Of a stretch of 64,000 nt of DNA, positions 33,178-44,768 are shown piece by piece (the first letter of the stretch is position 1; each line of letters opens with the position of its first letter). The stretch covers positions 682,001-746,000 of the forward strand of contig JASVEC010000005.1 in assembly GCA_030770535.1 (NCBI GenBank), in the 5' to 3' direction. The stretch is from Batkoa obscura. Taxonomy: Eukaryota > Entomophthoromycota > Entomophthoromycetes > Entomophthorales > Batkoaceae. The position numbers and the translations under genes were made by a program. The notes beneath the pieces are model-generated. The model made no database searches. It was not told the DNA's origin and saw nothing but the letters and a program-made list of their open reading frames with translations.

Positions 33178-33999
33178 TCACCAGAGATGGTCTCCAATTA
33201 AAACTTCTGAGCTTTTCCTTGTAACCAAAGCTGGGATATTAGGCGAATTAACGCTTTTAATAGATTTGGTAGAATTCGATCTACTTGAGCTAGAGCTTTT
33301 ACATGAGTTATAGTTTGAGCCAGGTGGAGTAGAGGAAGGTGTACCAGGATTTATATCTGGGTCTGAGCTTGTACTCAATGTAACAGATAAAAATAGTATA
33401 AACAATAATAACATTTCGTGTGTTAAATCAGAAGAGCCTTCAAAAAAGTTAAGTTCGGATGTCCTTTGGCTTGATCTTGAGGGCAATGGATAAGACGCTA
33501 TCAATTCTTTGGGTTGATTCAAGTTTACTAAGCTTAAGTGGTCTTCTAGGGTTGAACTGTTTACAGTCCATCGATAATAATTAGTAACATCATGGCTATT
33601 GATAACTTTCAAACGTGGTAAATGTAAGCCAGTTTCGTCTGATTCTATAGCAATTACTTTAAAGGTCCATGGCACATTGCATGAGTTCGATAAGTCAGCT
33701 TGAAAGGTACTCAAACCATTTGATTGTTTTATACGATGCCTTATAGAAGCAAGATTAATCCCTTTAGAATTAGAAAGGACGTAATTTGAGCTACCAAGTG
33801 GAGCAAATCTCAAAGAGAGTTTGTCTTTTGTTGTACTCCCGCAGTTTGGTAAGTCAATTGCTTGATTGGAAGTAAAATTGAAATGTCCCTTAGCAAGAGT
33901 ACTTTGAGAAACGTTGAAGCTCATGGCTATTTTTCTGGTTGAATCGAAACTAAGAGGAAACGATGACTCGAGGTTAGTATAAGTTGAGTTTTGTAGCAT
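33178..33999 (-). CDS. Tubby-C-terminal-like (DUF6593/LOR-type) family protein 1
   Basis: A 273-residue frame without signal peptide. Residues ~60-205 show alternating beta-strand-like segments ending in YYRWTV, a strand with LIASYPL, then a hydrophobic stretch EMLLLFILFLSVTL. This closing pattern (aromatic-x-Trp, a strand, an acidic spacer, a buried hydrophobic helix) recurs in the proteins at 44.1, 47.9 and 52.1 kb and is what Tubby-like folds of the LURP-one/DUF6593 type look like. Here a Ser/Pro-rich tail of ~65 residues (TPSSTPPGSN, SSSSSRSNST) follows the helix. The family call is inference from pattern. Function is unknown; relatives bind membranes or phosphoinositides. Confidence 0.55.
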   Translation of the reverse strand: MLQNSTYTNLESSFPLSFDSTRKIAMSFNVSQSTLAKGHFNFTSNQAIDLPNCGSTTKDKLSLRFAPLGSSNYVLSNSKGINLASIRHRIKQSNGLSTFQADLSNSCNVPWTFKVIAIESDETGLHLPRLKVINSHDVTNYYRWTVNSSTLEDHLSLVNLNQPKELIASYPLPSRSSQRTSELNFFEGSSDLTHEMLLLFILFLSVTLSTSSDPDINPGTPSSTPPGSNYNSCKSSSSSRSNSTKSIKSVNSPNIPALVTRKSSEVLIGDHLW

Positions 34000-35338
34000 T
34001 TTATTAGTTATAGTGTATATTATTGAGTTATTAAATAGTCTATTAAATTTTTTGAACTTTAAATAGTGGTTATAATATAAATTACAAAATATTTTTTAGA
34101 TTTGTGTTTTAGCCGTCCTATTTATACTTTTTGGTTCCTTTTTTATCGCGTATTATAATTAAAGCTATGATTCTAACAAATTATTTACTTTGCTTAAATT
34201 CATTGCTAAACTGTTGTCATCGTTAATCATCCTTCCCACTGAATTAGCAATTCATTAATTACTATTAAGTCTGTTATATTAGCAGTGATATTTCCTTTTT
34301 TGCTAGTTTCTCCACCAAAGTTATTCATTTTTAGCCAAAAAAATAAGTTATATTTTCGGCTTCATAAATTTCCTTCCCCTCTTTTCATCATATTTGAAAA
34401 AAATAAACAATATCTAAGATTAGCATTGATTGGTCTGTTTCAAAAGGCTTCTATAAGGAACTATTTTCATTGGTTACCTTTTTAAATCAATAAATCATCG
34501 TTTGATTAGTTATATATTTGTCAAACTATCAGATTATGATTTAATCTTAAAACATTAAAAAGTTTCATCAAAATAATGAAAACATTCCATTTCATTTAAG
34601 TGGTAGGTAATTTTTTTAACTATAAATATTAAAGTTATTTATGTTATTTAAAAAATGAGAGACTATACTTGTTATAGTTAACTAGATGATTCGAATAGAT
34701 ACAAATCATCAACTTTCATAGCAACAACATTAAACGTTTCTTTAGAATATAAAAATTAAAAATTTTCATACTAAAATTAAAGAATAAATTTGGTTATGAA
34801 ATTGTACTTTAATAAATTGAACTATACTATTAAAAGTATAATTGATAAACAACCTAATCTATTAAATTTGTATTTAGTCAATATATGATAGAACGAATAA
34901 GTAATATAGTAACACTATTATGATAGTATATTAAATTCTAATTAATAACAAAAGTAGTTTTAAGCTGAAAACAAAGTTAAAATAATAATGTGTTTTGTCA
35001 TTTTGAAGTTAATTACAACTTTATTTAATAAAATTTAATAAAAGCTAATAGTCAAGGTCATACTTTGCTTCAAGAACAGTGCCAAGAGCAATTTCAAGTT
35101 TAAAAAGTCATAAAGATAGAATTGTTTCAACACGATGGTTGTATTTCCGTATTGTTATTGGCCATGCAAATTAAAAAGAACTCTTTAAATAAGGTTTATC
35201 AGTATAATGGTTCTATCACAATAGTAACGTTCAGTGAAATAGTAACAGATTGGCCTAGATTTCTCTGAGTAAGTATAGTAACTATTTTCAGAAATATTTT
35301 TACATCAAATCGTAATCCTCTATTTATGTAAACAATTT

Positions 35339-35431
35339 AGGAATGTTTTTAGGTTTCATTGATTTTTGTATTTTTCAAGCACTATTCCAGTGGAAATTTG
35401 TAGTAGGATTCTTAACAAAAAAGATATCCCC
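35339..35431 (+). mobile_element. Miniature TIR element, copy 8
   Basis: A 93-bp, more diverged copy (AGGAATGT to ATATCCCC) still flanked by ATTT on both sides. Confidence 0.75.
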
Positions 35432-36570
35432 ATTTAATTCATTGCTGAGTTCAAGGGATAGAATATACTTTTATTTTAAAATCATAGTTTTTGGTTACTA
35501 TGAAATAAAAATCATTGTATTTAAAAGCCACAACAATATTGTATCAAAGTAACTAGATAGATAAATGTATGTTATGGAATTATCTAGACATAAACAAAAA
35601 GTGGTTACTTTAGTATAGAGATCGAAAAGTAGTAAGTATACATTTTAATTAAATTATTCTTTTTGTTTAAAATTAACAAAGTTTTTAATTCAGGTTATTA
35701 ACAAAGGTGGTTAAACAAAGTGAAGGGATTTTAATTAAATGAAACCCTTCGAATTATTTATTGTGAAAGTATAAAGGGGCATGAAACCGGGGTCATAAAA
35801 AACGTTATAATGCTTCTCCTAATATTTATGTTCCACTATAATAACTAATAAATAAGGATTGAAGATGACTGTCATACTTCAAAGAGAAATTATTTTTTAG
35901 ATGAAATTACAAACTATCAATTCTATACTTGTCTTTTCATTTAATAAAATGAAGTCAAATAAAATTGACAACTTTTTTCTAGAATTTACTATAAAAAGTC
36001 GTGTAAATTTATGGTGTCGTTTTTAGAGAATTCGCAGTAATTTACGGTATAAATTATCCTTGAGTTTATTTTATTTTTTAAAATGTCAAATAATTTTGTG
36101 AACAATAATATACTATATACTGACATTGTTTTTAGAATCGCTTTTTATAAAGTAAATAAATACTTTTGAGAATAGCTACATAGCTCATCAGAATGGTTTA
36201 AGATACTAAGAATTATCCCTTAATTAGTTCCTATTTTATATTTAATGCTGAATATATTTTATACATAAATTTTTTAAAATAAATGGTAATAAAAAAATAT
36301 GTAACCCCAAAATAATAAATCACAACTAAGACGCACTGAAATTTAATATACATTAAAATGCAAAAGTAAAGACTACAATACCCCAATTAATTGAAGTACC
36401 CAAAGTATATTAAATATTAGTGGTAAAAAATAAGGTTAATTTGTTTAAATATAGTAATATATTAACTAATTTTACTCAAATAATTATCATTTTTTTATAA
36501 TAAATTTAAAATAAAACAGGTTAATATAAAGCGGATCTTTTAATAAATAAAAATTAAGGGTAAAAGCTTA

Positions 36571-36768
36571 GGATTTTTTGGGAAACATAAAAAAAGCTCA
36601 AAGTTTTGGTAAAATGGGAATTTGGGAAAAAGTAGCTAAAATGAAATAAATAGCATTTTACATTTAAATGTGCTTATGTTATAGCATGCTTTTTGGGAGA
36701 TCTTAGTAAAATTTAAGGAATACTTTTGGAGTTCTGGTAAAATGGGAAGTTGGGAAAAAGTGGTGGAA
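36571..36768 (+). repeat. Two-unit direct repeat of ~130 bp
   Basis: GGTAAAATGGGAATTTGGG with following AAAAAGTAG (from ~36609) recurs as GGTAAAATGGGAAGTTGGG with AAAAAGTGG (from ~36737). TTTTTGGGA blocks precede each. It is an old tandem duplication with no coding content. Confidence 0.5.
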
Positions 36769-37050
36769 ATTTTCAATAATCATTTATACATATATAAATA
36801 TAATTTTTATTTAAAGTTATTGTAAGGGATACATGCTACTTTGATTTAATTATTACTATTATGTATAGAATTATCTAATAATGATAATCCATAAAGAGTT
36901 ACTAGAAAGAATTTAAAAATAAAAGATAAATCGAGATAAGATATTATTAAAGATTAACATAAAGATCGAGATACGACATCTATCAAGGATAATAGTTTAT
37001 TAATATAAATGAATAAATATGTAATAAACATATGTTTAATGTTTACACTT

Positions 37051-37662
37051 TTAACTTGCTTTATCGAATAAAAAATTATTAAAAAGAATGTGACTCATAT
37101 CTTTATACTGAATTTGAAATTGATATTTTAAATTACTGTCTTTTTCATTAACTAGGATTCCGTTGATTATTGTACTATTAAATGAAATAATATTCCAAGC
37201 TCCGTTTAAAGGGGGCATACTATTATTAAAGAAGATAGTCAACGTGTTTTCCATAAAGTTTAATTTTGCTATATTACTATCCCCTGTATTTTTAGCTGCT
37301 ATTTTATAATTATGATAGCCTAGCATAGAAAATAGGAGGATGATATTACTGGGTTGATTATCACGTTGGTAATGAACATTGTTATATCTGATGCTGTCCT
37401 TATTTGTAAAATTAAATGGAATGGAATGATCCTTCTCATATTTCGAGCCAACTAATAAATTATTAAAGTCTAATCGATACCAATGCCCTAAATAGATAGT
37501 GTTCTTGGAAGTATCTATGTTCATAAACTCTTCGTGTTTCCCAAAATATAGCCCATTTAATTTATTGTCACTAATGTAATAATTGCCTTCGATATCAGAT
37601 TGTTCCCATAATAATCTACTTGATATCAGTGCTATAAAATAACAGAAGTATACCACTTTCAT
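37051..37662 (-). CDS. Secreted protein of unknown function
   Basis: A 203-residue open frame beginning with a plausible signal peptide (MKVVYFCYFIALISSRLLW). The rest is rich in Asn, Ile and aromatic residues, with many short beta-type segments (GNYYISDNKLNGLYFGKHEE, TIYLGHWYRLDFNN, LTIFFNNSMPPLNGAWNII) and almost no cysteine. Several N-x-S/T sites could be glycosylated. No family is recognised. It is divergently arranged with the NAD(P)HX epimerase gene across a 545-base gap. The good codon wording and secretion signal make it a likely real gene, but no homologue could be checked. Confidence 0.6.
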   Translation of the reverse strand: MKVVYFCYFIALISSRLLWEQSDIEGNYYISDNKLNGLYFGKHEEFMNIDTSKNTIYLGHWYRLDFNNLLVGSKYEKDHSIPFNFTNKDSIRYNNVHYQRDNQPSNIILLFSMLGYHNYKIAAKNTGDSNIAKLNFMENTLTIFFNNSMPPLNGAWNIISFNSTIINGILVNEKDSNLKYQFQIQYKDMSHILFNNFLFDKAS

Positions 37663-38207
37663 TTTTTTAATACAGTAAATAAAAAAATTAATTTTGGGTT
37701 TCTTAAATATTTTAGTTTTAATTTATTCCGTTCATTTGTTTCACTATAACAGAATAGTTTAATAAAACAAAATGATTATTTTAAAAAGAAAGTTGCTATT
37801 TTCGAAAGTAAAAGTAAAGCTTACCATTTACTATAGTTTGTAGTTTAACATCAATTACTGTTTAACATTAAAAGAAACAGATGCATCTATTTAGATGCTC
37901 TTATATTATAAATCTAGGGACGTATAAAAAATACATTCAAGAATAATTATCATGATTGTTATAAAAATATATATTATGAAGACCTATTGATATACAATGA
38001 GTTAAATTACTGTTTTTATGTTAATATTTACGAAAATTATTGAGGGAAATTTAGAGCCAATGAGAGTGAAAAAAAGAATGAACAAAATGATGTAGGTATT
38101 TTTAAAAACGCTTACTAATCGTAGCTTTTATTTACGATGACGTCGAAATGATTATAAGTGAAAAATTATTTTTCTCTCTTTATTATAATTTTACAATCAT
38201 TATAATT
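37663..38207. other. Divergent intergenic region
   Basis: Shared upstream region of the secreted protein (minus) and the NAXE gene (plus). A GATGACGTCG stretch near 38137 resembles a CRE/ATF site; nothing else is clear. Confidence 0.4.
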
Positions 38208-39223
38208 ATGAGCGTCAAAGTAAAAATTCACTAGTTATAAAAGAGGTATTAAAATTGCTAGTTTCTAAGTCAAAAAGTAGCGCAGCAGATTGATGTGGAA
38301 CTCATGTCCGGCGGGGGGTTTTCTATTTATCAGCTGATGGAATTAGGTATTATTAAAATATAATAATAATAAACTGGACTTAAAAGAAATATAAGCTGGA
38401 TTGAGTATTGCACAAAGCATTTCAAAAGAGTACAATAAAGAGAATTATAATACCCTGTTAGTTTGCTGTGGCCCAGGAAACAATGGAGGAGATGGTAAAA
38501 ATAAATGAGATCTCATACAAGCTTACTCAAATAAATTAGGTCTTGTTGCTTCAAGACATTTAAGACACATGGGATATAATCCAATTGTTTATTATCCAAA
38601 AAAAAATGAAAAGGAAATATTTTTGGTAAGTTTTATTTTAGATTTTTATTATAAGTTTATATATTTGTGTTAAAAAGGGACTTGTAACACAGTTAAATCA
38701 ATTAGAAATACCAATTTATGAAGAGTTCAGTAAGTTAGGAGAAATAAACTATTCTGCTATAGTAGATTGTATATTTGGTATTGATTAATTTGGATTTATA
38801 AATTACAAATTAAAATGTTTGTAGGTTTTAGTTTTAAGTATACTGGAATAATTAAAGACCCATTTAATGAAGTTATTGATGTAATATTATAATTATTAGT
38901 TATTATTTTAACAATTTGAAGTTATTCAATAATACGAATTTACCCGTTGCCGCAGGTATTCATACCATTAAAATTGTGTTTAATTTACTCAAGTTAATTT
39001 AAAGTTGATGTACCATCCGGCTGGCCAGTTGATGAAGGTAAAAGCAAATAGAAACAATAAGACATATATTGATTTGTTAGAGGAATATATTAAAACAAAC
39101 GATGAACAAAAAAAGAAGCTATATCAACCAGAAATGTTAATATCTTTAACAGCGCCTAAACAGTGCGCTAAATATTTTAAAGGTAAACACCATTATTTAG
39201 GAGGTAGATTTATACCAAAGTAA
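38208..39223 (+). CDS. NAXE: NAD(P)H-hydrate epimerase (YjeF N-terminal type), 9 exons
   Basis: Exons 38208-38219, 38262-38346, 38396-38494, 38540-38625, 38678-38777, 38825-38880, 38922-38955, 39005-39037 and 39081-39223 join in phase through GT-AG introns of 41-52 bp into 215 residues. The enzyme interconverts R- and S-NAD(P)HX so that the dehydratase can repair the damaged cofactor. Hallmarks in order: [28 protein letters not shown] (the nucleotide-binding loop), [49 protein letters not shown]. No targeting peptide is apparent, suggesting a cytosolic form. The 12-base first exon (MSVK) is the weakest part of the model: the reading frame just before FLSQK has a stop, so an upstream start exon is required. 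Confidence 0.9.
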
Positions 39224-41569
39224 GGTTTATTTGTGATTGTATAAAAAAGATACTTAAAATTGTAGTAAAATGCTGCAACAATATGATTTATTAAATTTAC
39301 CTAAATTTAATAATAGTGATCAATGTGCAAAATTCGATAATAAATTATAAACTAAGGCTTTGCAAAGTTATTAATGTTGTTCTATAACTAATATGATATA
39401 AACTGAATTGTTTTTTATTACGATTTTTTATTGTTTTCTAAAATAGAATTTAAGTTAAAATAATTCTTATAGAGCTGACAGTGCATCACTATGGCTAAAT
39501 AAAAATAGAATCATATACAATTTTTTTACTAATGCTAATCATAAATTTTGCTTGCTTTATGAAGTTGAATTTATAAATCATAGATTACAAATGAATTATA
39601 ATTTTACTCTTAATAATACGTAAGTTACAAGGAGAATGCAGTCAAGACATTTCTGAAATTATTAGCTTGCTTTTTAGTCTTTATACCTCATCTTTCTAAT
39701 TAAAGATAGTCTTACTTTTTGAATTACTTTTAGTTTAATTAAATAGGTCTGGTCTCCCGTCAAAAGTAAGCTGCAAAGAGATACTTTCAAATATTCAAAG
39801 GCTCAGCATGGTTTTTAAAGCCTACACTAACGTTCATAATGATGATCTACAAAGCTTTTATCGCCATTTTACTTCAAGGTTTAATAATCAACTATAAACA
39901 CAACCTTAAAAACTAATGCAACTTATGCCAAAAAGTGAACCGAGAACGATCTTAAAAGTCTATCAATGATTTCAGAGAGTGCTCTAGTAAGCTTGTAGAA
40001 ACCCCTGTCAGTAGATTTAAAAACTTAAAGTTATATGAAATTCTCTAGTTTGAATAGGCTTAACTTAGTAAAATTAATAGACAATATTTTTTCATTTTGT
40101 CGATTTTTTATGTAGTGCAAGTTTTTTAAAAATATTAGCTAAATACTAGAGTAAAAAACATTTTGACATGTAGTTTCAAGTTAGAAAATAAGCTATTAGG
40201 TCACTTGAGTTTTCTGTTTGTTTTACCAAAAAATTAAATGGGCGTTATTGGTTACAACAGCAAGCTTTTCTTTGGTTAAAAATAAAAACGATTTTACGGT
40301 AAAAATGCTTTGTTGCTGCAATTTTATACCTTTACACTTTTGGGTTTGCCTAAAAAGACAAAGCCGCTGGAATGACAAGTATTTTCATAGTATTTACCCT
40401 CAATTTGTAATTTTCCAAGGAAGCAAAACCGGACAAAAATTGAGCCTTGGGTTTATGTTAACCCATATTCTGGTTGAGTTATTCAAGTCAAAACTTGCAT
40501 TAAAAAATAGTGATACTATTATCAATATTAATATGGAGGTGTTTTTTTTGGGTTCATTATTTTTCCATCTTTTAAGCGCTATTTGAGTGGAAAAATTGTT
40601 AGTAAAATGCTTAAACACAAAAATACATCCTCATATGATGGTGCCAATAAATGATATACAATACTAATATAGAAAGCTTTATAGGTCGGTGAGATCATTT
40701 ATTTTAAATTGCCTGAATTGTAAGCCACGCTTATCTGAATATGTATTTTAAATATTTAACTATCGTAAGTTAAAAATACTCGGAGAAACATATTTAAATT
40801 CTTTAAATAAACATAAAAAGGAATTCATAGTTTAGTATAACTAATCTCAGATCCTTTTGGTAGCGTAAATTGGTTTTCTTGTATATCTTTGCTCCTTTGT
40901 ATTCTTTTTTTAAGACATTTTTCAAAAAAAATCGAATTCAATTTTTATTTTAATAAACTTATTTAAAATCAGATGCTTTTAATTATCTTGTTTTAAAATC
41001 TAAGGTTTATAATATTAAAATTTGAGTTTATAAGTTGACTATTTTTTAACATTGCTTATCAAACTCTAAATCACTTCTTGAAATAAAGAATTCAATAACA
41101 CATAGGTATTAAAATAGTACCATAACTTATTACAATATGTTTAAAATACCATTCAAACTTGAATTTATTAAATTTGTGCTTTCATTTATTACATCAAAAC
41201 CTTGGCTATATCTTATATAAAGTAAAATAAAATTTGAGATATAGATTACGTTATTATGTTTATTTTAAAAGTGGCGACTATTTATTATATTTGTATCCCT
41301 TTTTATTATTTTTAGTTAATTAAAACTGCCTTAGAAATGCAGTTCTTAATATTCTACTTGATAACCACGATCCATTTTTATATTATATTTTAAAGCTCTT
41401 ATTTTTTATTCTTAATTTCAAATAGAGGCTTAGAAATGAAATAGTTGTTCAGAAAATTTAAGCTAAATTACTTAATATAGAAAATTCCATGGATATAAGG
41501 ATTTTAAAGTTAATGCTTCAATATGTATAAATATCACACCAATTTCAAAACCGGGATATAATTTTAAAA
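39224..41569. other. Intergenic with one miniature element
   Basis: AT-rich. A ~50-codon open piece at 39746-39896 on the plus strand (LPSKVSCKEILSNIQRLSMV onward) has coding-like wording but is bounded by stops and not recognised. The open frame at 40218-40586 ends inside the miniature element 40535-40632 and is not called. Confidence 0.45.
40535..40632 (+). mobile_element. Miniature TIR element, copy 9
   Basis: A 98-bp copy (GGAGGTGT to ACATCCTC) flanked by ATAT on both sides. Confidence 0.85.
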
Positions 41570-42256
41570 ATGGATTTGCCCCTTATTTATGTTGAAGATT
41601 ATGAGGACGCAATAGTGCTGTTTGAAGCAACAAAGATAGGCAAATTAAATATGGTAAAAGAAAGGCCAAGTTTCAGTGAGAGATTGGAAATTCAATCTGG
41701 AGATTTATTTATTTATGATGAAACAATAACAGGAATTAAAAGATGGACGGATGGAATGAGTTGGACATCTGGTAGATTAAATGAAGGTTTTTTTCACTAT
41801 GTTAGAATAAGCAGTATAAGTGATAAATACGATTTAGATAAAAAAATGAAGAGCAATTTAAACGATTCAATTATTTTAAGGAAAAAAACGATTTCTCTTA
41901 TTAATCGAGAAGGGCATATATTACACTTGGTTAACTATTTTAACTTTGATTCAATTGTAAAGGGCTATTTGAAAAGACCAAAGGATCTTAACCTTATAAG
42001 TTTGAATGATTTAAGTACAAGAGCATTAAACTATAAACCAAAAATACATACACGTTCAAATTCCATTCCCAAAGCAGATATACCACCAAAAAATCATAGC
42101 AGTGTAATCATCGACAACAACACCACTCCAGCCACGACTCCCTTACCGTTGCCACAGTTAAAATTAAGTGAAAGCGAATCCAAAAATTTGAAAGATAAAT
42201 TATATGATGAAGATCGACGACAGAAAGATTTACTAAAGCCTTATATCTCATTTTAA
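41570..42256 (+). CDS. WOPR-domain transcription regulator (Gti1/Pac2 family)
   Basis: A 228-residue protein. Residues 5-80 match the first half of the WOPR DNA-binding domain: YVEDYEDAIVLFEA, RLEIQSGDLFIYDE, then the hallmark KRWTDGMSWTSGR (57-69) and FFHYVRI. The second half appears weaker at about 103-145 (KKTISL, HILHLVNYF, KGYLKRP). The C-terminal ~80 residues are polar with a Thr/Pro run (TTPATTPLPLP). Gti1/Pac2 and Wor1/Ryp1 proteins are fungus-specific nuclear regulators of dimorphism, nutrient response and virulence. This one is short for the family, with no long Gln-rich tail. It is a single exon. Its targets cannot be inferred from the neighbours. Confidence 0.9.
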   Translation: MDLPLIYVEDYEDAIVLFEATKIGKLNMVKERPSFSERLEIQSGDLFIYDETITGIKRWTDGMSWTSGRLNEGFFHYVRISSISDKYDLDKKMKSNLNDSIILRKKTISLINREGHILHLVNYFNFDSIVKGYLKRPKDLNLISLNDLSTRALNYKPKIHTRSNSIPKADIPPKNHSSVIIDNNTTPATTPLPLPQLKLSESESKNLKDKLYDEDRRQKDLLKPYISF

Positions 42257-44147
42257 CTTATTCAAATAAAATTGTACCAGTATTAACAATTATTACCCTT
42301 TTTGAAGTCTTCAACTCATCACTTTTAATTTATTATTAAATCTTTTCTATTGTTTTACCCACTATTTATTATTTTATAGTCATTCATATTATTTATATAT
42401 ACTAAAACAAATTACTTCATATAATATTTAAGGTTTTTTAATTTTGGTATAATTAAACAATAGTTGTTAAAAATTTTATTAAAATTAAATGAAAACTCAT
42501 TGGTCATGTTTTTTTCAAGGATAAAGTCATTTAATTTTAAGCTAAAATAAACTATAAGGTACTTTGAAAAGTAACCACTCTTTTTGAAAAAGCTTTATCC
42601 GGTAATAGTATAGAACTGGAAAATAGAATAAAATGTATACAATTTTTTTTTGTTTCTACCAATAAATAGTACTTACTGTTGCACTCAACTAGATTATTTT
42701 TTGACCGAAAAAAGGGGCTACTTTTAAAACAACTTTATAAAATAAACTAGACTTGATTAAATTTAGTAAAAAATAGGTGCTTTAATATCAATTTCCACTA
42801 TATTGCTGTTTTACTATTACTAGTACAAAGAATAAACGTGTTTACTTTATTTTAAACCCATTTTACTAAGTTTATGGGCATACTAATAGGAGTGAACGTC
42901 GACGATGACTTGGCATATCTTAAACAATTTTATTTAAGGTCAAATAAAGATGATTTTTTTGGAAAAGGATCTTTATAGTAATTTTATTATTTTACTTTTA
43001 AATAAAATATTAATAGGGGCTTTTTATATTAAAACTATTTTTTTTAATCTCATTTAAATGTAAATTGATTGATTTTTTAAAAGAACAAAGCTTATTGTAT
43101 TCGTTTTTTAAAATGTTTTGTTTTAAATTACTATAACCTTTTTTATAATCTCTTATTGTTGCACAATTATTTGTTATTTATTAAATTTTGCTATAGCATA
43201 ATCGGTAGAGTTTTATCGGAAAGGATAATTATATTATTATAGTGTTTATTATGAAAGTTATAATATATCTGTTTATTATAGTACACCTTTTGTTTATAAA
43301 TTTACAGATATTTCTTTAGAAATTAAATAACTATTTTTATATTTTATGAGAGTTGAGATAATTGAACTTTGTATATGGGGATGTATTTTTTGTTTAGAAA
43401 ATTTACTAACAATCATTCCACTCAAATAGCGCTTAAAAAATAGAAAAAATAATGAACCCAAAAAAACACCCCATATAAAATACTATTTCAAAAGTAGAGT
43501 AGTACATCGAATCCTTTCTTAAAATGTTATTAACGCTTTTAAATAAAATCTTATTTAAATAACTTTATAATATAAAATTTTAATATAAAATTAATAAAGC
43601 TAAATTCTAACTACATTAAGTTTTACAAATTATACACAATACTGTAGATGTTTAATAAACTACATTAAAAATAAGCGGGTACGCATCGAAAATAATGTAT
43701 AAAACATAGGTTTTAAATAATGTATAAAATATGATTTACAATATTATTCAGCTATCAATAAATTTAGGCCATTTCATCTAACTTGAAACATTTCTAATGA
43801 AATTATCTCTATCTATATTTTAGTAAACTATAAACTTCAGTTCAAGTAAAAGATTATAAAATTTAAATAAAAAACATGAATTTGTAATTGAAAAAGATCC
43901 CTTTAAATTTAAAAAAATAGTTTGTTAATGCAACCTAAATTATTATTAATTTTTTTAAGTTTTTTAAAAAGATATACCCCTAATGTTTTATTGTACTAAT
44001 ACACCTTTGAAAACGACTTTTGATCACTGTTTTTAAATAATTTTAAACTTACAATTAAACTGAAGAATTTGACTTTATTTATGTTAGCTTATAAAAAAAG
44101 TATATATAAAATATTAAAAGTGAACTATTAAATAAACTTTTTATTAT
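42257..44147. other. Intergenic with one miniature element
   Basis: AT-rich with many T runs. Only the miniature element at 43377-43472 was recognised. Confidence 0.5.
43377..43472 (-). mobile_element. Miniature TIR element, copy 10
   Basis: A 96-bp copy (GGGGATGT to ACACCCC), reverse orientation, flanked by ATAT on both sides. Confidence 0.83.
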
Positions 44148-44768
44148 TCAAATAAGACTTAAATCAAGCGAAGTTATCCCTAAAGCATCAAGCATATTTA
44201 TATGATTATTACTTATAAAAAAAATAGATAGACAAAAGATGGTAGTAAATGAAGGGCCTAAAGCGGGATGAAAAGAGAGTAAGTTCTCATTGAAATCAAA
44301 CAAGCCAAGCACCGTTGACTTTTTTTGGTGGCTGACTTGGGTTAATATCCATTTTTTAGGGGAGTAACAGATCCATTTGAATACTAATTGTTGATTATTA
44401 AAGTCAGTAAATTTAATTTGAAAGCACATTAGACATGACTTTTTCGTTATTTGCTTCATGGTAATTTTTTTAAATTGTTTACATTGTGCTATCACTTCTA
44501 TCCAATACCCACTCTTTAATATTCCTCTTGGGCTTAATTTACATATCTTCAAGCTTTCTTTATTTAATAGAATACATCCAGTACTTTTGTTACTTGTCAT
44601 TGTATAAAGCAAGCAGTCTTCTTTATCCAATATTTGCCATGTTTTATCGGCTGCTTTTATTTTATATTGATGAAAGAATAGCTGATCATCAGGAATCCAT
44701 GGTTGTTGCTTTGGTAGTATTATTTCTTCATTGAATGAAGTTTCTGTTGTTAGTGTAATAATGTTCAT
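44148..44768 (-). CDS. Tubby-C-terminal-like (DUF6593/LOR-type) family protein 2
   Basis: A 206-residue frame. It shows the same order of elements as the 52.1-kb protein: TWQILDKEDCLLYTM (a W-x-I/V-x-D strand followed by a second strand), a basic middle, LVFKWI with KKWILTQVS, then VLGLFDF and a hydrophobic closing segment (FTTIFCLSIFFIS). This fits a Tubby-like beta-barrel with a central helix. There is no signal peptide. Six cysteines are spread through it. The family assignment is inference; sequence identity to its neighbours is low. Function is unknown. Confidence 0.5.
   Translation of the reverse strand: MNIITLTTETSFNEEIILPKQQPWIPDDQLFFHQYKIKAADKTWQILDKEDCLLYTMTSNKSTGCILLNKESLKICKLSPRGILKSGYWIEVIAQCKQFKKITMKQITKKSCLMCFQIKFTDFNNQQLVFKWICYSPKKWILTQVSHQKKSTVLGLFDFNENLLSFHPALGPSFTTIFCLSIFFISNNHINMLDALGITSLDLSLI

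Larger units (their letters stand above)
34000..37050. other. Long non-coding stretch with one miniature element and a short direct repeat
   Basis: AT-rich. Holds the miniature element 35339-35431 and the direct repeat 36571-36768. Open frames such as 34285-34485 and 35343-35552 (the second runs through the element) are not called. Confidence 0.5.

Noticed and set aside
35343-35552. 69-residue open frame
   Set aside because: It starts within and runs through miniature element copy 8.
40218-40586. 122-residue open frame
   Set aside because: Its 3' end lies within miniature element copy 9, it has no recognisable domain and no promoter context. Treated as chance.
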